Counted from the first letter of the stretch, positions 19,106 through 28,044 are shown. The stretch: 64,000 bases of DNA from Chromatiaceae bacterium (GCA_026984455.1 JALSSC010000004.1:1-64000), one strand, 5' to 3'. Notes: a model not told the origin generated them from the sequence alone. Program-made: numbers and translations.

Positions 19106-19129
19106 TTGCGGAGCGGAACCCCTCCGCAA
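19106..19129. terminator. hairpin after the sugar operon
   Basis: TTGCGGAG (19106-19113) and CTCCGCAA (19122-19129) form an eight-base-pair stem with an eight-base loop, fifteen bases after the cupin stop. No T run follows, so it may be a weak or factor-assisted terminator. The rest of the 237-base convergent gap to 19329 holds no other recognised element. Confidence 0.45.
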
Positions 19130-19328
19130 GGCGCCGCCTCTTCCCCGGACGGCGCGCCCTTCCTCATCTTGTTGACGGTCATATGGGAGCGGCCGCGCCT
19201 CCTGGAGCGGCACAGCGGGGCCCCACGCCGGAAGTGGCTGCGGGAGGATGGGGCCTGCGAGCGGTTTGATGAGGATCGGTGAATCGGCGCGTTCGCCGCG
19301 CCCGCGGGGATGAGCCGGAACGGGACAG

Positions 19329-19844
19329 CTAGGGAAAGCCCCCCTCGCCGATCCCGGCGATCTCGAAGTACGGATAGGGGATATCCCCCGGCCCGGAGAG
19401 CATGATGGTGATATAGAATTGCCCCATTTCATAGTGAATGACCTTGTTCACCGGCCCTCCACGCCCGCGATGGCGGCTGTGGTCGCACTCCCGCGCCCGC
19501 TGGCCACGGAACACACGGCTACGGCAATGCACCGCGGAGACTGCCCGCCAGGCCGCGCCGGGGCTGCCCCGATCGACGATGAGGACGTTGGCGGTCCAGT
19601 GAGTACGCCCATCCGCCGCCATGTGGTACAGGGTCTGACCGAAGTAGCCCTCCTGCACCCTGGGCTGGGAACGATAGGGCTGATCGCCCTCCCCCGGATT
19701 GGTGACCAGGACATCCGTCCAGCCCCGGGGCGGCCAGGGCTGGACAAGGTTCTCCATCACCTCCGCAGGTAACCGGAAGCCGGCCGCCTGAACCGTGGCG
19801 CTCAGCAACAGACCGACGATCAAAGGATAGGCGTGTCTCTTCAT
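19329..19844 (-). CDS. small exported protein of unknown function
   Basis: This 171-residue protein has a clear signal peptide (MKRHAYPLIVGLLLSATVQA) and no domain that can be recognised. The mature part is rich in Gly, Pro and aromatic residues, with two cysteines (HCRSR and ECDH) that could form a disulfide, and ends YPYFEIAGIGEGGFP. Its ATG (19844-19842) overlaps the TGA of the ParA gene by four bases, so the two are translated together. That coupling of a cytoplasmic ATPase with a periplasmic or secreted protein is unusual. A longer frame reaches 19886, but the signal peptide and the coupling fix the start at 19844. Confidence 0.65.
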   Translation of the reverse strand: MKRHAYPLIVGLLLSATVQAAGFRLPAEVMENLVQPWPPRGWTDVLVTNPGEGDQPYRSQPRVQEGYFGQTLYHMAADGRTHWTANVLIVDRGSPGAAWRAVSAVHCRSRVFRGQRARECDHSRHRGRGGPVNKVIHYEMGQFYITIMLSGPGDIPYPYFEIAGIGEGGFP

Positions 19845-20629
19845 ACCGTGTCCGCTTCCAGCGTGACACCGTTCAGCTCGTCCCACAGGGCCTCGAACTG
19901 GGCGGTGATCTTGTGGTTGGGAAAGAGGTGGATCATGGGGGTCGCCTGATCGTGGGACTCGCGAATCCGCACCGACGAAGACAGGCGGGTCTTGAGCAGG
20001 GGCAGCCCCTCCGCGGTGAGTTCATCCACCAGGCGTTGGGGCAGGCGGGCGCGGGGCTGGAACTGGTTGACCACCACCCCTTCCACACGCAGATGGGGAT
20101 TGTGGTCCTCGCGGATCTCGCCGACGTCCTGGATCAGCTGATACAGGGCCTGGCGGGAGAAATCATCGCAATCGAAGGGGATCAGCACGGCACTCGCCGC
20201 GATCAACGCCGAACGGGTATAGAAATTCATCGCCGGCGGGGTGTCGATGAAGATCTCGTCGAAATCCATCAGCGAATCCAGGGCGTCGCGTAGTTTGAAT
20301 ATCTTGTACTTGGCGCCGAGTTTGTCCTGAAGGAATTCCATCTCCCGATTGGCCGGCAGGACGTACAACCCCGGCAACGGGGTCTCATGCACGAACTCAC
20401 CCACCGGACGGCGGTTGAACTTGAAGGAGAGCATCTCGTTGAAGAACTCCCCCAGGCCTGGACCGGTCTTCTCCACCTCCGGGCCCAACAGATAACGGCT
20501 GCTGTTCATCTGCGGATCCAGATCCACCACCAGGGTCCGCCGGCCCCGATGGGCGGCAATGGCCGCCAGATTGCAACTGATGGTGGACTTGCCCACTCCA
20601 CCCTTCTGGTTGAACACGACTCGGCGCAT
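19841..20629 (-). CDS. orphan ParA-family ATPase
   Basis: This 262-residue protein begins MRRVVFNQKGGVGKSTISCN, a deviant Walker A motif of the ParA/MinD family. VVDLDPQMNSSRYLLG is the A-prime region and DEIFIDTPPAMNF (residues near 130) Walker B. The N-terminus lacks the DNA-binding extension of plasmid ParA types. GAGGGGG precedes the ATG at 20629. No parB, parS-like cluster, minC or cellulose (bcs) gene lies beside it; the only partner is the coupled exported protein. Such orphan ParAs position chemotaxis arrays, carboxysomes, pili or other cargo, and the cargo here is unknown. Confidence 0.88.
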   Translation of the reverse strand: MRRVVFNQKGGVGKSTISCNLAAIAAHRGRRTLVVDLDPQMNSSRYLLGPEVEKTGPGLGEFFNEMLSFKFNRRPVGEFVHETPLPGLYVLPANREMEFLQDKLGAKYKIFKLRDALDSLMDFDEIFIDTPPAMNFYTRSALIAASAVLIPFDCDDFSRQALYQLIQDVGEIREDHNPHLRVEGVVVNQFQPRARLPQRLVDELTAEGLPLLKTRLSSSVRIRESHDQATPMIHLFPNHKITAQFEALWDELNGVTLEADTV

Positions 20630-20767
20630 GGCCCCCTCCAAGAACCCCTGTCAAGGCCCGGAGTTTATCCCAAACCCCGGGGTCACGGGTATGACCCTGA
20701 CAGGCATGTTTCGCTGGCCAGGGCCGGACGGGCCTCAGCCATCCCTGCCTGCAGGAAAGGCCAGCGC

Positions 20768-20801
20768 AAAAAAATGGCGCCCCAACCGAACAGGACGCCA
20801 T
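20768..20801 (-). terminator. rho-independent terminator of soxB
   Basis: On the minus strand ATGGCG-TCC and GG-GCGCCAT form a nine-base-pair stem (one G-T pair), followed directly by a run of T (A run at 20768-20774 on plus). It lies about 30 bases past the soxB stop, so soxB is the last gene of its transcript and is separated from parA. Confidence 0.85.
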
Positions 20802-20829
20802 GGAGGAGGACTGGATGAAAAGAGTAGAG

Positions 20830-22611
20830 TCAGCGCAATGCCGGATAGTCGGCGATGCCGGGGTTGCCCCTGACGTTCTTCAGCTTCGGGGTGTTGACCT
20901 TGGCCAGCTTCACCGTACCCAGATCCTTGAGATAGTCGGAGACCAGCTCCCAAACGGGACGCCCCGGCGACCTGGAACCCACGGTGGCCCAGCCGGCCAC
21001 CACGTATTTCCTGCCGGCCTCCACCCGGGTGCCGTCGTCCAGGGTCATGTCGGAGATGCGCTTGCCGAAGGCGGCGGTGGGATCGCAGACATAGTCCAGG
21101 CCACCCACCCGCACCATGTCCCCGCCCTGCTGGTAATAGGGGTCGGGGTTGAACAGGTTGTCGGCCACGTCTTCCAGGATGGCCTTGATCCCGGCCCCGG
21201 TCATTTCCCGGCGGTAGGTCTCGGGATAGGTGATGGCCGTCTGATCCATGACGTTGTCCAGGGTGATGGCCTGACCGGGCAACACCGTGGTGCCCCAGCG
21301 GAAGCCGGGGGAGAGACTGATCTGGGCATCCCCCACCTTGCGCAGGGCGTCGCAGATCACCTGGTCGAAGGTGCCATTGAAGTTGCCCCGACGGTAGAGG
21401 GTCTCGCCGGCCACCGCGAGTTTCTTTTCCAGGCGGGCCGCATAGGGGGCGCGGAAACGCTCGATGAGGGCCTGCATGGCCTTGTCGGCGGGCAACAGGT
21501 TGGCGAACACGGGCAGCAGGCGGTAACGGTAACCGCGCAGTCTGCCGCCGCGCACGTCCAGATCCATGACCCCGAGAAACTTGCCGTTGGAGCCGGCGTT
21601 GGTGACCAGGGTGCGGCCGCCGGCATTGCTCACCACGCTGGGGGCGGGCATCCCGTCATGGGTGTGGCCGCCGAAGATCACGTCGATACCCCGTACCCGC
21701 GAGGCCATCTTGAGGTCCACGTCCATGCCGTTGTGGGAGAGCACCACCACCAGGCCGGGACGGTGTTTGGCACGCACCTCGTCCACCATGGCCTGCATGT
21801 GCTCGTCCTGGATGCCGAAGGTCCAGTCGGGGATGAAACGCTGGGGATTGGCGATGGGGGTGTAGGGGAAGGCCTGGCCGATGACGGCCACGCGCACGCC
21901 ATTCAACTCGCGCAGGGTATAGGGCTTGAAGGCCTGGCCGCTGTCCTCGTCGAAACCGGGGTAGTCGGCATAGGCATAGTCGAACAGGGCATCCTCCCTG
22001 ACCCGCACGTTCTGGGCCACAAATTCGCCCTTGGAGGCCTGGATGTTGGCGATGACCTCCTTCTCCAGATAGGTGAACTCCCAGTGACCGGTCATCACGT
22101 CCACCCCGAGGAGGTTGCTGGCCTCCACCATGTCGCGTCCGCGCGTCCAGTAGGCGGTGCCCGAACCCTGCCAGGTGTCGCCGCCGTCCATGAGCAGGGT
22201 CCGCCCGGGGCCGCGTTCCGCGCGCAGACGGTCCACCAGGGTCTTGAGATGGGCGTAACCGCCGACCTTGCCGTAGCGCCGCGCCGCCTCCTCGAAGCCG
22301 AGGTAGGTGAAGGCATGGGCCTCGATGCCGCCCGCAGGAATGGCGAAACGATCCAGCAGGGCCTTGCCCACCAGATGCGGGGGTCGCCCCCGGGCCGCCC
22401 CCACGCCCAGGTTGACGTTGGGCTCACGGAAATAGATGGGATTGAGCTGGGCGTGGGAATCGGTGATGTGCATCAGCGTGAGGTTGCCGAAGCGGGGCAC
22501 CTCGTAGAGGTCGGCCGGGCGCCTGGCGGCGGCGAATACCGATCCGGGCAACAGCCCGGCGGCACCCGCGAGGCCCATCAGATGGAGGAATTCCCGTCGT
22601 GAGAGGGTCAT
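20830..22611 (-). CDS. soxB: SoxB, thiosulfate-oxidation thiosulfohydrolase
   Basis: This protein of about 593 residues is the dimanganese hydrolase that releases sulfate from SoxYZ-bound thiosulfonate. It starts MTLSRREFLHLMGLAGAAGL, a twin-arginine export signal. HITDSHAQLNPIYFREP carries the first metal ligands and DGGDTWQGSG the next. GHWEFTYLEKE is the SoxB variant of the GNHE motif, and VVLSHNGMD and FGGHTHDGMP the remaining histidine ligands. These features separate SoxB from ordinary 5-prime nucleotidases. A GTG at 22623 is an alternative start four codons earlier. It is divergent from the sensor kinase and has its own terminator. The SoxYZ carrier and SoxCD are not in the window. Confidence 0.97.
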   Translation of the reverse strand: MTLSRREFLHLMGLAGAAGLLPGSVFAAARRPADLYEVPRFGNLTLMHITDSHAQLNPIYFREPNVNLGVGAARGRPPHLVGKALLDRFAIPAGGIEAHAFTYLGFEEAARRYGKVGGYAHLKTLVDRLRAERGPGRTLLMDGGDTWQGSGTAYWTRGRDMVEASNLLGVDVMTGHWEFTYLEKEVIANIQASKGEFVAQNVRVREDALFDYAYADYPGFDEDSGQAFKPYTLRELNGVRVAVIGQAFPYTPIANPQRFIPDWTFGIQDEHMQAMVDEVRAKHRPGLVVVLSHNGMDVDLKMASRVRGIDVIFGGHTHDGMPAPSVVSNAGGRTLVTNAGSNGKFLGVMDLDVRGGRLRGYRYRLLPVFANLLPADKAMQALIERFRAPYAARLEKKLAVAGETLYRRGNFNGTFDQVICDALRKVGDAQISLSPGFRWGTTVLPGQAITLDNVMDQTAITYPETYRREMTGAGIKAILEDVADNLFNPDPYYQQGGDMVRVGGLDYVCDPTAAFGKRISDMTLDDGTRVEAGRKYVVAGWATVGSRSPGRPVWELVSDYLKDLGTVKLAKVNTPKLKNVRGNPGIADYPALR

Positions 22612-22690
22612 TTCGGCGCTCACTCTGAATGAAGTAGGGCCGGATTCTGCGGCAATGCCAGGCGTGCGAAAATCCCTGCATTCGGGGGCG

Positions 22691-22723
22691 CCCCTAGGGG
22701 TTTTCCCCGGACCGTCGGCCGAC
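22691..22723. promoter_or_regulatory. palindromes in the soxB / sensor-kinase divergent promoter
   Basis: Two perfect ten-base palindromes, CCCCTAGGGG (22691-22700) and GTCGGCCGAC (22714-22723), lie in the 124-base gap between the divergent starts. The second is 12 bases before the kinase ATG. They are candidate operators for a regulator that controls both directions, perhaps the FixJ-type regulator encoded next door. This is inference from position only. Confidence 0.35.
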
Positions 22724-22735
22724 TAAGCTGCACCC

Positions 22736-24883
22736 ATGCCACGCCTGTCCCTGCTCCTGTTCATCCTCCTCGCCAGCGCCCCGGCCTGGGCGGCGCAGAC
22801 GGTCCGCATCGGCATCCTCAGCCACCGCGGCACCGCGGCGACCCTGGCCCGCTGGCAGCCCACCGCCCGCTATCTGGAAGAGACCCTGGCGGACACGGCC
22901 TTCCAGATCGTCCCCCTGGATTTCTCCGAGGTGCCCCTGGCGGTGGCCCGCTCCAGGGTGGACTTCATCCTGGTGAATTCGGGGATCTACGTCGATCTGG
23001 AGGTGCGCTACCGGGTCTCGCGCATCGCCACCCTGAACAACCGCCGGGGCGACCGTGCCCTCAACCGCTTCGGCGGGGTCATCTTCGTGCGCCGCGGACG
23101 GCAGGACCTCAGAGACCTGGACGACCTGCGCGGGCGCACCTTCCTGGCCGTGGACCAGGCCTCTCTGGGCGGTTTCCAGATGGCCTGGCGGGTGTTCCAC
23201 GAGCAAGGCATCGACCCCTACCGCGATTTCCGCCGCCTGGACTTCGCCGGCACCCACGACGCGGTGGTGCTCGGGGTCCTGCACGGCAAGGCCGACGCCG
23301 GCACCGTGCGCTCCGACATCCTCGAACGCATGGCCGCCGCGGGGCGCATCCGCCTGCGCGATTTCCGCGTCCTCCACCTCCGGAGCGATCCGGATTTCCC
23401 CTTCCTGCACAGCACCCGCCTCTACCCCGAGTGGCCGTTCAGCAAGTTACGCCACACCCCCAACGCCCTCGCCCAACGGGTGGCCGTGGCCCTCTTGAGC
23501 ATGCCCCCCGACCACCCGGCCGCGGTGGCCGGCCAATACGCCGGATGGACCATCCCCCTGGACTATCAACCCGTGCACGATCTGTTCCGCGCCCTGCACC
23601 TGCCCCCTTACGACCAGGAACCCGAATTCACCCTCCAGGACGCCCTGGCGCGCTATTGGCCCGTGCTCCTCCTGGGCCTGAGCGCCTTCCTCGTAGTGAG
23701 CGCCCTGAGCGCCTGGGCGATCCGCCTCAACCGCCATCTGGCGCGGGCCAAGCGCCGCCTGGAGCAACGCCACGAACTCATCCTCAACTCCGTTGCGGAC
23801 GGGATCTACGGGGTGGACCTGGAGGGGAACTCCACCTTCGTCAATCGCGCCATGGAACGCATCACCGGCTGGAGCGCGCAGGAACTCATCGGCCGCAATC
23901 AACACGAAGTCCTCCACCACACCCGTGCCAACGGCCGGCCTCACCCACCCGAACAGTGCCCCGTGTACGCGGCCTATCGCGACAACCGCCCCCGCTTCGT
24001 CGAAGACGACCTGTTCTGGCGCAGCGACGGCAGTGCCTTCCCGGTGGAATATTCCGCCACCCCCCTGCAGGACGAGCACGGCCGCACCCTGGGCAGCGTG
24101 GTGGTGTTCCGGGACATCACCGAACGCAAACGCGCCCGGGAACAGGCCCGCCTGCGGCAACAGGAACTCACCCGGGTCGCGCGCCTCAGCACCCTGGGGG
24201 AGATGGCCTCCGGCATCGCCCATGAACTCAACCAACCGCTCACCGCCATCACCACCAACGCGCGCGCCTGCGTGCGCCTGATGGAGGCGGGCCGGGCCGC
24301 GCACCTGGGTCAGTGCGGCGATATCCTCGACAAGATCGCGGGACAGGCGGAGCGGGCCGGCGAGGTCATCCGCCAGATCCGCCGCCTGGCCCGTAAGGAA
24401 GCCCCGGAACGCAAGCCCCTCTCCCTCTCCGGCCTGATCCGCGGCATACTGGTGTTCATCGAACCGGACGCCGCACGTGCCGAAGTCGATCTCAAGGTCA
24501 CCTTCGCGGTAGAGCGGGACCAGGTCCTGGTCCAGGGCCTGCTCATCGAACAGGTGATCCTCAACCTCACCCGCAACGCCATCGAGGCCCTTTCCACCCT
24601 GTCGGGCCGCGGGCGCCGCCTGACCCTGGGGACCCGCCCCTGCGACCACACCTGTATCGAATGCTTCGTGGAGGACAACGGCCCGGGCCTGCCGCCGGAG
24701 GTGCGCGATCGCCTGTTCGAGCCCTTCGTCACCACCAAGGCCGAAGGCATGGGCCTGGGCCTTTCCATCAGCAGTGGTATCCTCTCGGCCCACGGCAGCC
24801 GGCTGGAGATGGACACCCCGGCCGAGGGTGGCACCCGTTTCCATTTCCGGCTGCCCCTGGCCGACGTGCGGAGCGAATCATGA
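22736..24883 (+). CDS. TtrS/ThsS-like sensor histidine kinase with periplasmic PhnD-type domain
   Basis: This 715-residue protein has a signal peptide and then a phosphonate-binding-like periplasmic domain (residues about 20-290, from VRIGILSHRG through DFILVNSGIYVDLE). One membrane helix follows (VLLLGLSAFLVVSALSAWAI), then a PAS domain (LNSVADGIYGVDLEGNSTFV). The HisKA domain has GIAHELNQPLTAITTNA (His496) and the HATPase domain has LTRNAIEAL, EDNGPGLP and GMGLGLSIS. This is the TtrS layout. TtrS senses tetrathionate, and the related ThsS of Shewanella senses thiosulfate. Standing between soxB and soxXA, this kinase probably senses thiosulfate or tetrathionate to control Sox genes. Its stop overlaps the regulator start (ATGA). 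Confidence 0.9.
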   Translation: MPRLSLLLFILLASAPAWAAQTVRIGILSHRGTAATLARWQPTARYLEETLADTAFQIVPLDFSEVPLAVARSRVDFILVNSGIYVDLEVRYRVSRIATLNNRRGDRALNRFGGVIFVRRGRQDLRDLDDLRGRTFLAVDQASLGGFQMAWRVFHEQGIDPYRDFRRLDFAGTHDAVVLGVLHGKADAGTVRSDILERMAAAGRIRLRDFRVLHLRSDPDFPFLHSTRLYPEWPFSKLRHTPNALAQRVAVALLSMPPDHPAAVAGQYAGWTIPLDYQPVHDLFRALHLPPYDQEPEFTLQDALARYWPVLLLGLSAFLVVSALSAWAIRLNRHLARAKRRLEQRHELILNSVADGIYGVDLEGNSTFVNRAMERITGWSAQELIGRNQHEVLHHTRANGRPHPPEQCPVYAAYRDNRPRFVEDDLFWRSDGSAFPVEYSATPLQDEHGRTLGSVVVFRDITERKRAREQARLRQQELTRVARLSTLGEMASGIAHELNQPLTAITTNARACVRLMEAGRAAHLGQCGDILDKIAGQAERAGEVIRQIRRLARKEAPERKPLSLSGLIRGILVFIEPDAARAEVDLKVTFAVERDQVLVQGLLIEQVILNLTRNAIEALSTLSGRGRRLTLGTRPCDHTCIECFVEDNGPGLPPEVRDRLFEPFVTTKAEGMGLGLSISSGILSAHGSRLEMDTPAEGGTRFHFRLPLADVRSES

Positions 24884-25491
24884 CCCCTGAACCCACCATA
24901 TTCATCGTCGACGACGACCAGGAGGTGCGCGAGGCCCTGCAATTGCTCATGGACTCGGTGGGCCTGCAGGCGCGCACCTTCGCCTCGGCCCGCGAGTACC
25001 TCGACGCCTTCGATCCGGACCTCCCCGGGTGTCTGGTCCTGGACATCCGCATGAAGGGCATGAGCGGCCTCGAACTCCAGGAGCAATTGAACCGGGAGTC
25101 CCTGCACCCGCCGATCATCATGATCACTGGCCACGGCGACGTGCCCATGGCGGTACGCGCGGTCCAGGCCGGGGCGGTGGACTTCATCGAAAAGCCCTTC
25201 AACGACCAGATACTCCTCGACAGCGTCCATCGCGCCCTGGAACAGGATGCGGAACAGCGCGGGCGCGAGTCCCGCCTGGCCGAGATTCGCGAACACCTCG
25301 CCCGCCTCACCCCGCGCGAGCGCGAGGTCCTCGACCTGGTGGTGACCGGACGGCGCAACAAGGTGATCGCCGCCGACCTGGGCATCAGCCAGTCCACGGT
25401 GGAGGCCCATCGCGCCAAGGTGATGGACAAGATGGAGGCACGTTCACTCTCGGACCTGATGCGCATGATGCTGGCGGTCCAGCCCAATTGA
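24880..25491 (+). CDS. FixJ/TtrR-type response regulator
   Basis: This 203-residue protein has a receiver domain (IFIVDDDQEVREAL; phospho-acceptor Asp in LVLDIRMKGMSG near residue 54; Lys in IEKPF near 103) and a LuxR-type HTH (LTPREREVLDLVVTGRRNKV near residue 143, then IAADLGISQSTVEAHRAKVM). This is the FixJ/TtrR class, without an AAA+ domain, so it is sigma54-independent. It is coupled to the kinase by ATGA and lies 217 bases before soxX. The likely targets are the soxXAK-rhodanese operon and divergent soxB. Confidence 0.93.
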   Translation: MTPEPTIFIVDDDQEVREALQLLMDSVGLQARTFASAREYLDAFDPDLPGCLVLDIRMKGMSGLELQEQLNRESLHPPIIMITGHGDVPMAVRAVQAGAVDFIEKPFNDQILLDSVHRALEQDAEQRGRESRLAEIREHLARLTPREREVLDLVVTGRRNKVIAADLGISQSTVEAHRAKVMDKMEARSLSDLMRMMLAVQPN

Positions 25492-25708
25492 GGAAAACCC
25501 GGACCCGGCTGGTCGAATCCGTGGGTTGCCGTGCGCCCCCGGCGCTCCCGATAATGCCGTAGAGAAGAAGCCCGAGAGCGGTCAGTGGACAAGGGCCGCG
25601 ATGACAACGAACCCCGCCTCCGCGACCATGCGGCGCGCCCCGCACACCCCCCGGCGCGAACGGCGGTATCGCCTGCATTCCACCAGCAAAAACAGAGAGG
25701 AACCGTCC

Positions 25709-26089
25709 ATGAGGACAGCACCCTTCCCGCCCCTATCCGGCATGGCCCTGGCCTCCGCCATGGCACTGACCGCCGGCCTCGCGGCCCCGCTCCAGGCCAC
25801 CGCCGGCCCCTCCGCCCAGGCCCTGGAGCAGGGCCGCAAGATCGCCTTCACCCGCAAGCTGGGCAACTGCCTGGCCTGCCATCACATCGCCGGAGGCACC
25901 GCCGCCGGCAATATCGGCCCGCCCCTGGTGGCCATGAAACAACGCTATCCCAACAAGGCCAAGCTCCACGCCCAGATCTGGGACGCCACCGTGGCCAACC
26001 CCGAGACCCCGATGCCCCCCTTCGGGCGCCATCAGATCCTTACGGAAAGACAGATCGACCTGTTGACCGACTACATCTGGTCGCTGTGA
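25709..26089 (+). CDS. soxX: SoxX, monohaem cytochrome c subunit of SoxXA
   Basis: This 126-residue periplasmic cytochrome has a signal peptide (MALASAMALTAGLAAPLQA part) and one haem site CLACH (residues 54-58). The conserved GNIGPPL and MPPFGRHQILTERQIDLLTDYIWSL segments give the methionine ligand and the class I tail. SoxXA joins thiosulfate to the SoxY cysteine and passes electrons on. GAGGAA precedes the ATG at 25709; the frame is open further upstream but without a ribosome site. soxA follows after 22 bases. Confidence 0.95.
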   Translation: MRTAPFPPLSGMALASAMALTAGLAAPLQATAGPSAQALEQGRKIAFTRKLGNCLACHHIAGGTAAGNIGPPLVAMKQRYPNKAKLHAQIWDATVANPETPMPPFGRHQILTERQIDLLTDYIWSL

Positions 26090-26111
26090 GCACGCCCCAC
26101 CGGAGAACATC

Positions 26112-26948
26112 ATGCTGAAAAGAATCATCACCCTCGCCGGCACCCTGGGCCTGTGCCTCAGCCTGGCCACCCCGGCCCAGGCCGGTCCCAAAGAGGATCT
26201 GGCCCGCTTCCAACACTTCTATCTCAAGCGCTTCCCCGGCGTCCCTCTGAAGGAATTCGCCAACGGCGTCTACGCCATCGACAAGGTGAGCCGCGAGAAC
26301 TGGGAGGCCATCGAGGAATTTCCGCCCTATGAACCCTATGTGGAAGAGGGCAAGGAGATGTGGAACACCCCCTTCAAGGACGGCAAGGGCTACAAGGACT
26401 GTTTCCCCGACGGCCCCGCCATCAAGGCCGACTACCCGCGCTGGGACGCCGCCAGCAAGCGGGTCCTGACCCTGGAGCTGGCGATCAACGAATGCCGCCA
26501 GGCGCATGGCGAAAAGCCCCTGAAATACAAGAAAGGCCCCATCGCCATCCTCACCGCCTACATCGCCTGGGAATCCCGGGGCAAGCCCACCCACGTGGTG
26601 ATCCCCGACGACCCGGACGCCCGGGCCGCCTACGAGCGCGGCAAGCGCTTCTGGCTCGCCCGCCGTGGGCAATTGAATTTCTCCTGCGCCACCTGCCACG
26701 CCCAGAATGCCGGCAAGCACATACGCGCCGACATCCTCAGCCCCGCCCTGGGCCACACCACCCACTTCCCCGTGTATCGCTCCAAGTGGGGTGAACTGGG
26801 CACCCTCCACCGCCGCTTCACGGGCTGCAACAAGCAGGTCCGGGCCAAGCCCTTCAAGCCCCAGAGCGAGCAGTACCGAGATCTCGAATACTTCCTCACC
26901 TACATGAGCAACGGCATCCCCCTCAACGGTCCGGGGGCGCGCAAATGA
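26112..26948 (+). CDS. soxA: SoxA, catalytic cytochrome c subunit of SoxXA (single-haem type)
   Basis: This 278-residue periplasmic protein has a signal peptide (MLKRIITLAGTLGLCLSLAT start). It has one haem-binding CATCH near residue 196, and the family GCNKQVRAKPFKPQSEQYRD block, where the Cys supplies the persulfide-type axial ligand of the catalytic haem. The N-terminal domain, which holds a second haem in dihaem SoxA, has no CxxCH here, so this is the monohaem form. DCFPDGPAIKADYPRW and NECRQAHGE, with their paired cysteines, are also conserved. It sits between soxX and soxK, whose upstream ATG overlaps its stop. Confidence 0.95.
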   Translation: MLKRIITLAGTLGLCLSLATPAQAGPKEDLARFQHFYLKRFPGVPLKEFANGVYAIDKVSRENWEAIEEFPPYEPYVEEGKEMWNTPFKDGKGYKDCFPDGPAIKADYPRWDAASKRVLTLELAINECRQAHGEKPLKYKKGPIAILTAYIAWESRGKPTHVVIPDDPDARAAYERGKRFWLARRGQLNFSCATCHAQNAGKHIRADILSPALGHTTHFPVYRSKWGELGTLHRRFTGCNKQVRAKPFKPQSEQYRDLEYFLTYMSNGIPLNGPGARK

Positions 26949-26965
26949 ATCAGGAGAGCCCCAAG

Positions 26966-27292
26966 ATGAAGACCCTATCCCTGTTCCGTGCCGCCGGCCT
27001 CGCCCTCGTCCTCACCGGTCTCGCCAATGGACCGGCCCTGGCCGGTGACAGCGCCCAGGCCCAATACGAGGATATGTACCAACAGGCCAAGGCCGCCCAG
27101 AAGCGGGCGGCCAGCGTGGAGGGCGAATGGCGCGACATCGGTAAATTCCTGAAGAAGGCGCAGGCCCTGGCCAAGAAGGGCGACTACGAGGCCGCCTTCA
27201 AGCTGGCGCGCAAGGCCTACATCCAGGGCAAGCTGGGCTACACCCAGGCCCTGAGCCAACAGAAGGTAGACTGGCCGTCCTACTTCAAGTGA
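26966..27292 (+). CDS. soxK: SoxK, SoxXA-binding protein
   Basis: This 108-residue exported protein has signal peptide MKTLSLFRAAGLALVLTGLA and a helical mature part (AQYEDMYQQAKAAQKRA, GEWRDIGKFLKKAQALAKKG, YEAAFKLARKAYIQGKLGYT). It matches the small SoxK/SAXB proteins that form a complex with SoxXA and raise its activity. AGGAGA ten bases before the ATG at 26966 favours this start; an ATG at 26945 overlaps the soxA stop (ATGA) and would add seven residues. Order soxX-soxA-soxK is typical of gammaproteobacterial sulfur oxidisers. Confidence 0.88.
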   Translation: MKTLSLFRAAGLALVLTGLANGPALAGDSAQAQYEDMYQQAKAAQKRAASVEGEWRDIGKFLKKAQALAKKGDYEAAFKLARKAYIQGKLGYTQALSQQKVDWPSYFK

Positions 27293-27368
27293 GGTGGAGA
27301 CCGCCCATCACCTGGAAGCCCTGTCGGGGCCGCCGCGCGGCCCGAAAACGCCATTTCGAGGAAACACC

Positions 27369-28037
27369 ATGAAGCTCAAACACATCGCCGCCATCGCGGC
27401 CTTCGGCCTGACCGGCCTCGCCACCGCCGGTACGGGTAACAAGATCACCCCCAGCCTGACCTCGGTGGACGTCCTCCACGACGGTCGCATCGTCACCATC
27501 CAACGCAAGGCCGGAAAGAACGACAAGATCCCACCGTACTATCAGAAGGCCGGCCGCCATTGCCCGCCCTTCTGCGTCCAGCCCATGCACGTATTGCCGG
27601 GGGTCGAGACCATCGGTGAGCTGGAGGTCCTGGGTTACCTCAAGCGCATCGCCAACGGCGACAAGTCGGTGATGGTGGTGGATTCCCGCACCCCCGACTG
27701 GGTCATGCGCGGCACCATCCCCGGTTCGGTCAACGTCCCCTGGAACCGCATCAACCTGGACGTGGACGGCACCTTTGCCATCGACGCCGAAGCCAAGACC
27801 CTGGAGCACATCATGCACGACGAGTTCGGGGCCACCAAGACCGACGATCACTGGGACTTCAGCCAGGCCAAGACCCTGGTGCTCTTCTGCAACGGCATCT
27901 GGTGCCCGCAGTCGTCCACCAACATCCGCACCCTGGCGCGCATGGGCTATCCCACGAGCAAGCTCAAGTGGTATCGCGGGGGGATGCAGGACTGGGTCAC
28001 CGTGGGCCTGACCACGGTTCCGCCCACTCACGAATGA
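27369..28037 (+). CDS. periplasmic rhodanese-domain protein, SoxL-like
   Basis: This 222-residue protein has a signal peptide (MKLKHIAAIAAFGLTGLATA) and one rhodanese domain. VMVVDSRTPDWVMRGTIPGS (residues 100-119) followed by VNVPW is the CH2A region. LVLFCNGIWCPQSS near residue 171 is the active-site loop with Cys174 and a second Cys179, and GGMQDW ends the domain. Such proteins accompany soxXAK operons (often called SoxL) and are thought to take up or hand on sulfane sulfur. The extra CPPFC pair near residue 60 could form a disulfide. It is 76 bases after soxK, with a good GAGGAAA ribosome site; a hairpin ends the operon. Confidence 0.88.
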   Translation: MKLKHIAAIAAFGLTGLATAGTGNKITPSLTSVDVLHDGRIVTIQRKAGKNDKIPPYYQKAGRHCPPFCVQPMHVLPGVETIGELEVLGYLKRIANGDKSVMVVDSRTPDWVMRGTIPGSVNVPWNRINLDVDGTFAIDAEAKTLEHIMHDEFGATKTDDHWDFSQAKTLVLFCNGIWCPQSSTNIRTLARMGYPTSKLKWYRGGMQDWVTVGLTTVPPTHE

Positions 28038-28044
28038 GGGTCTC

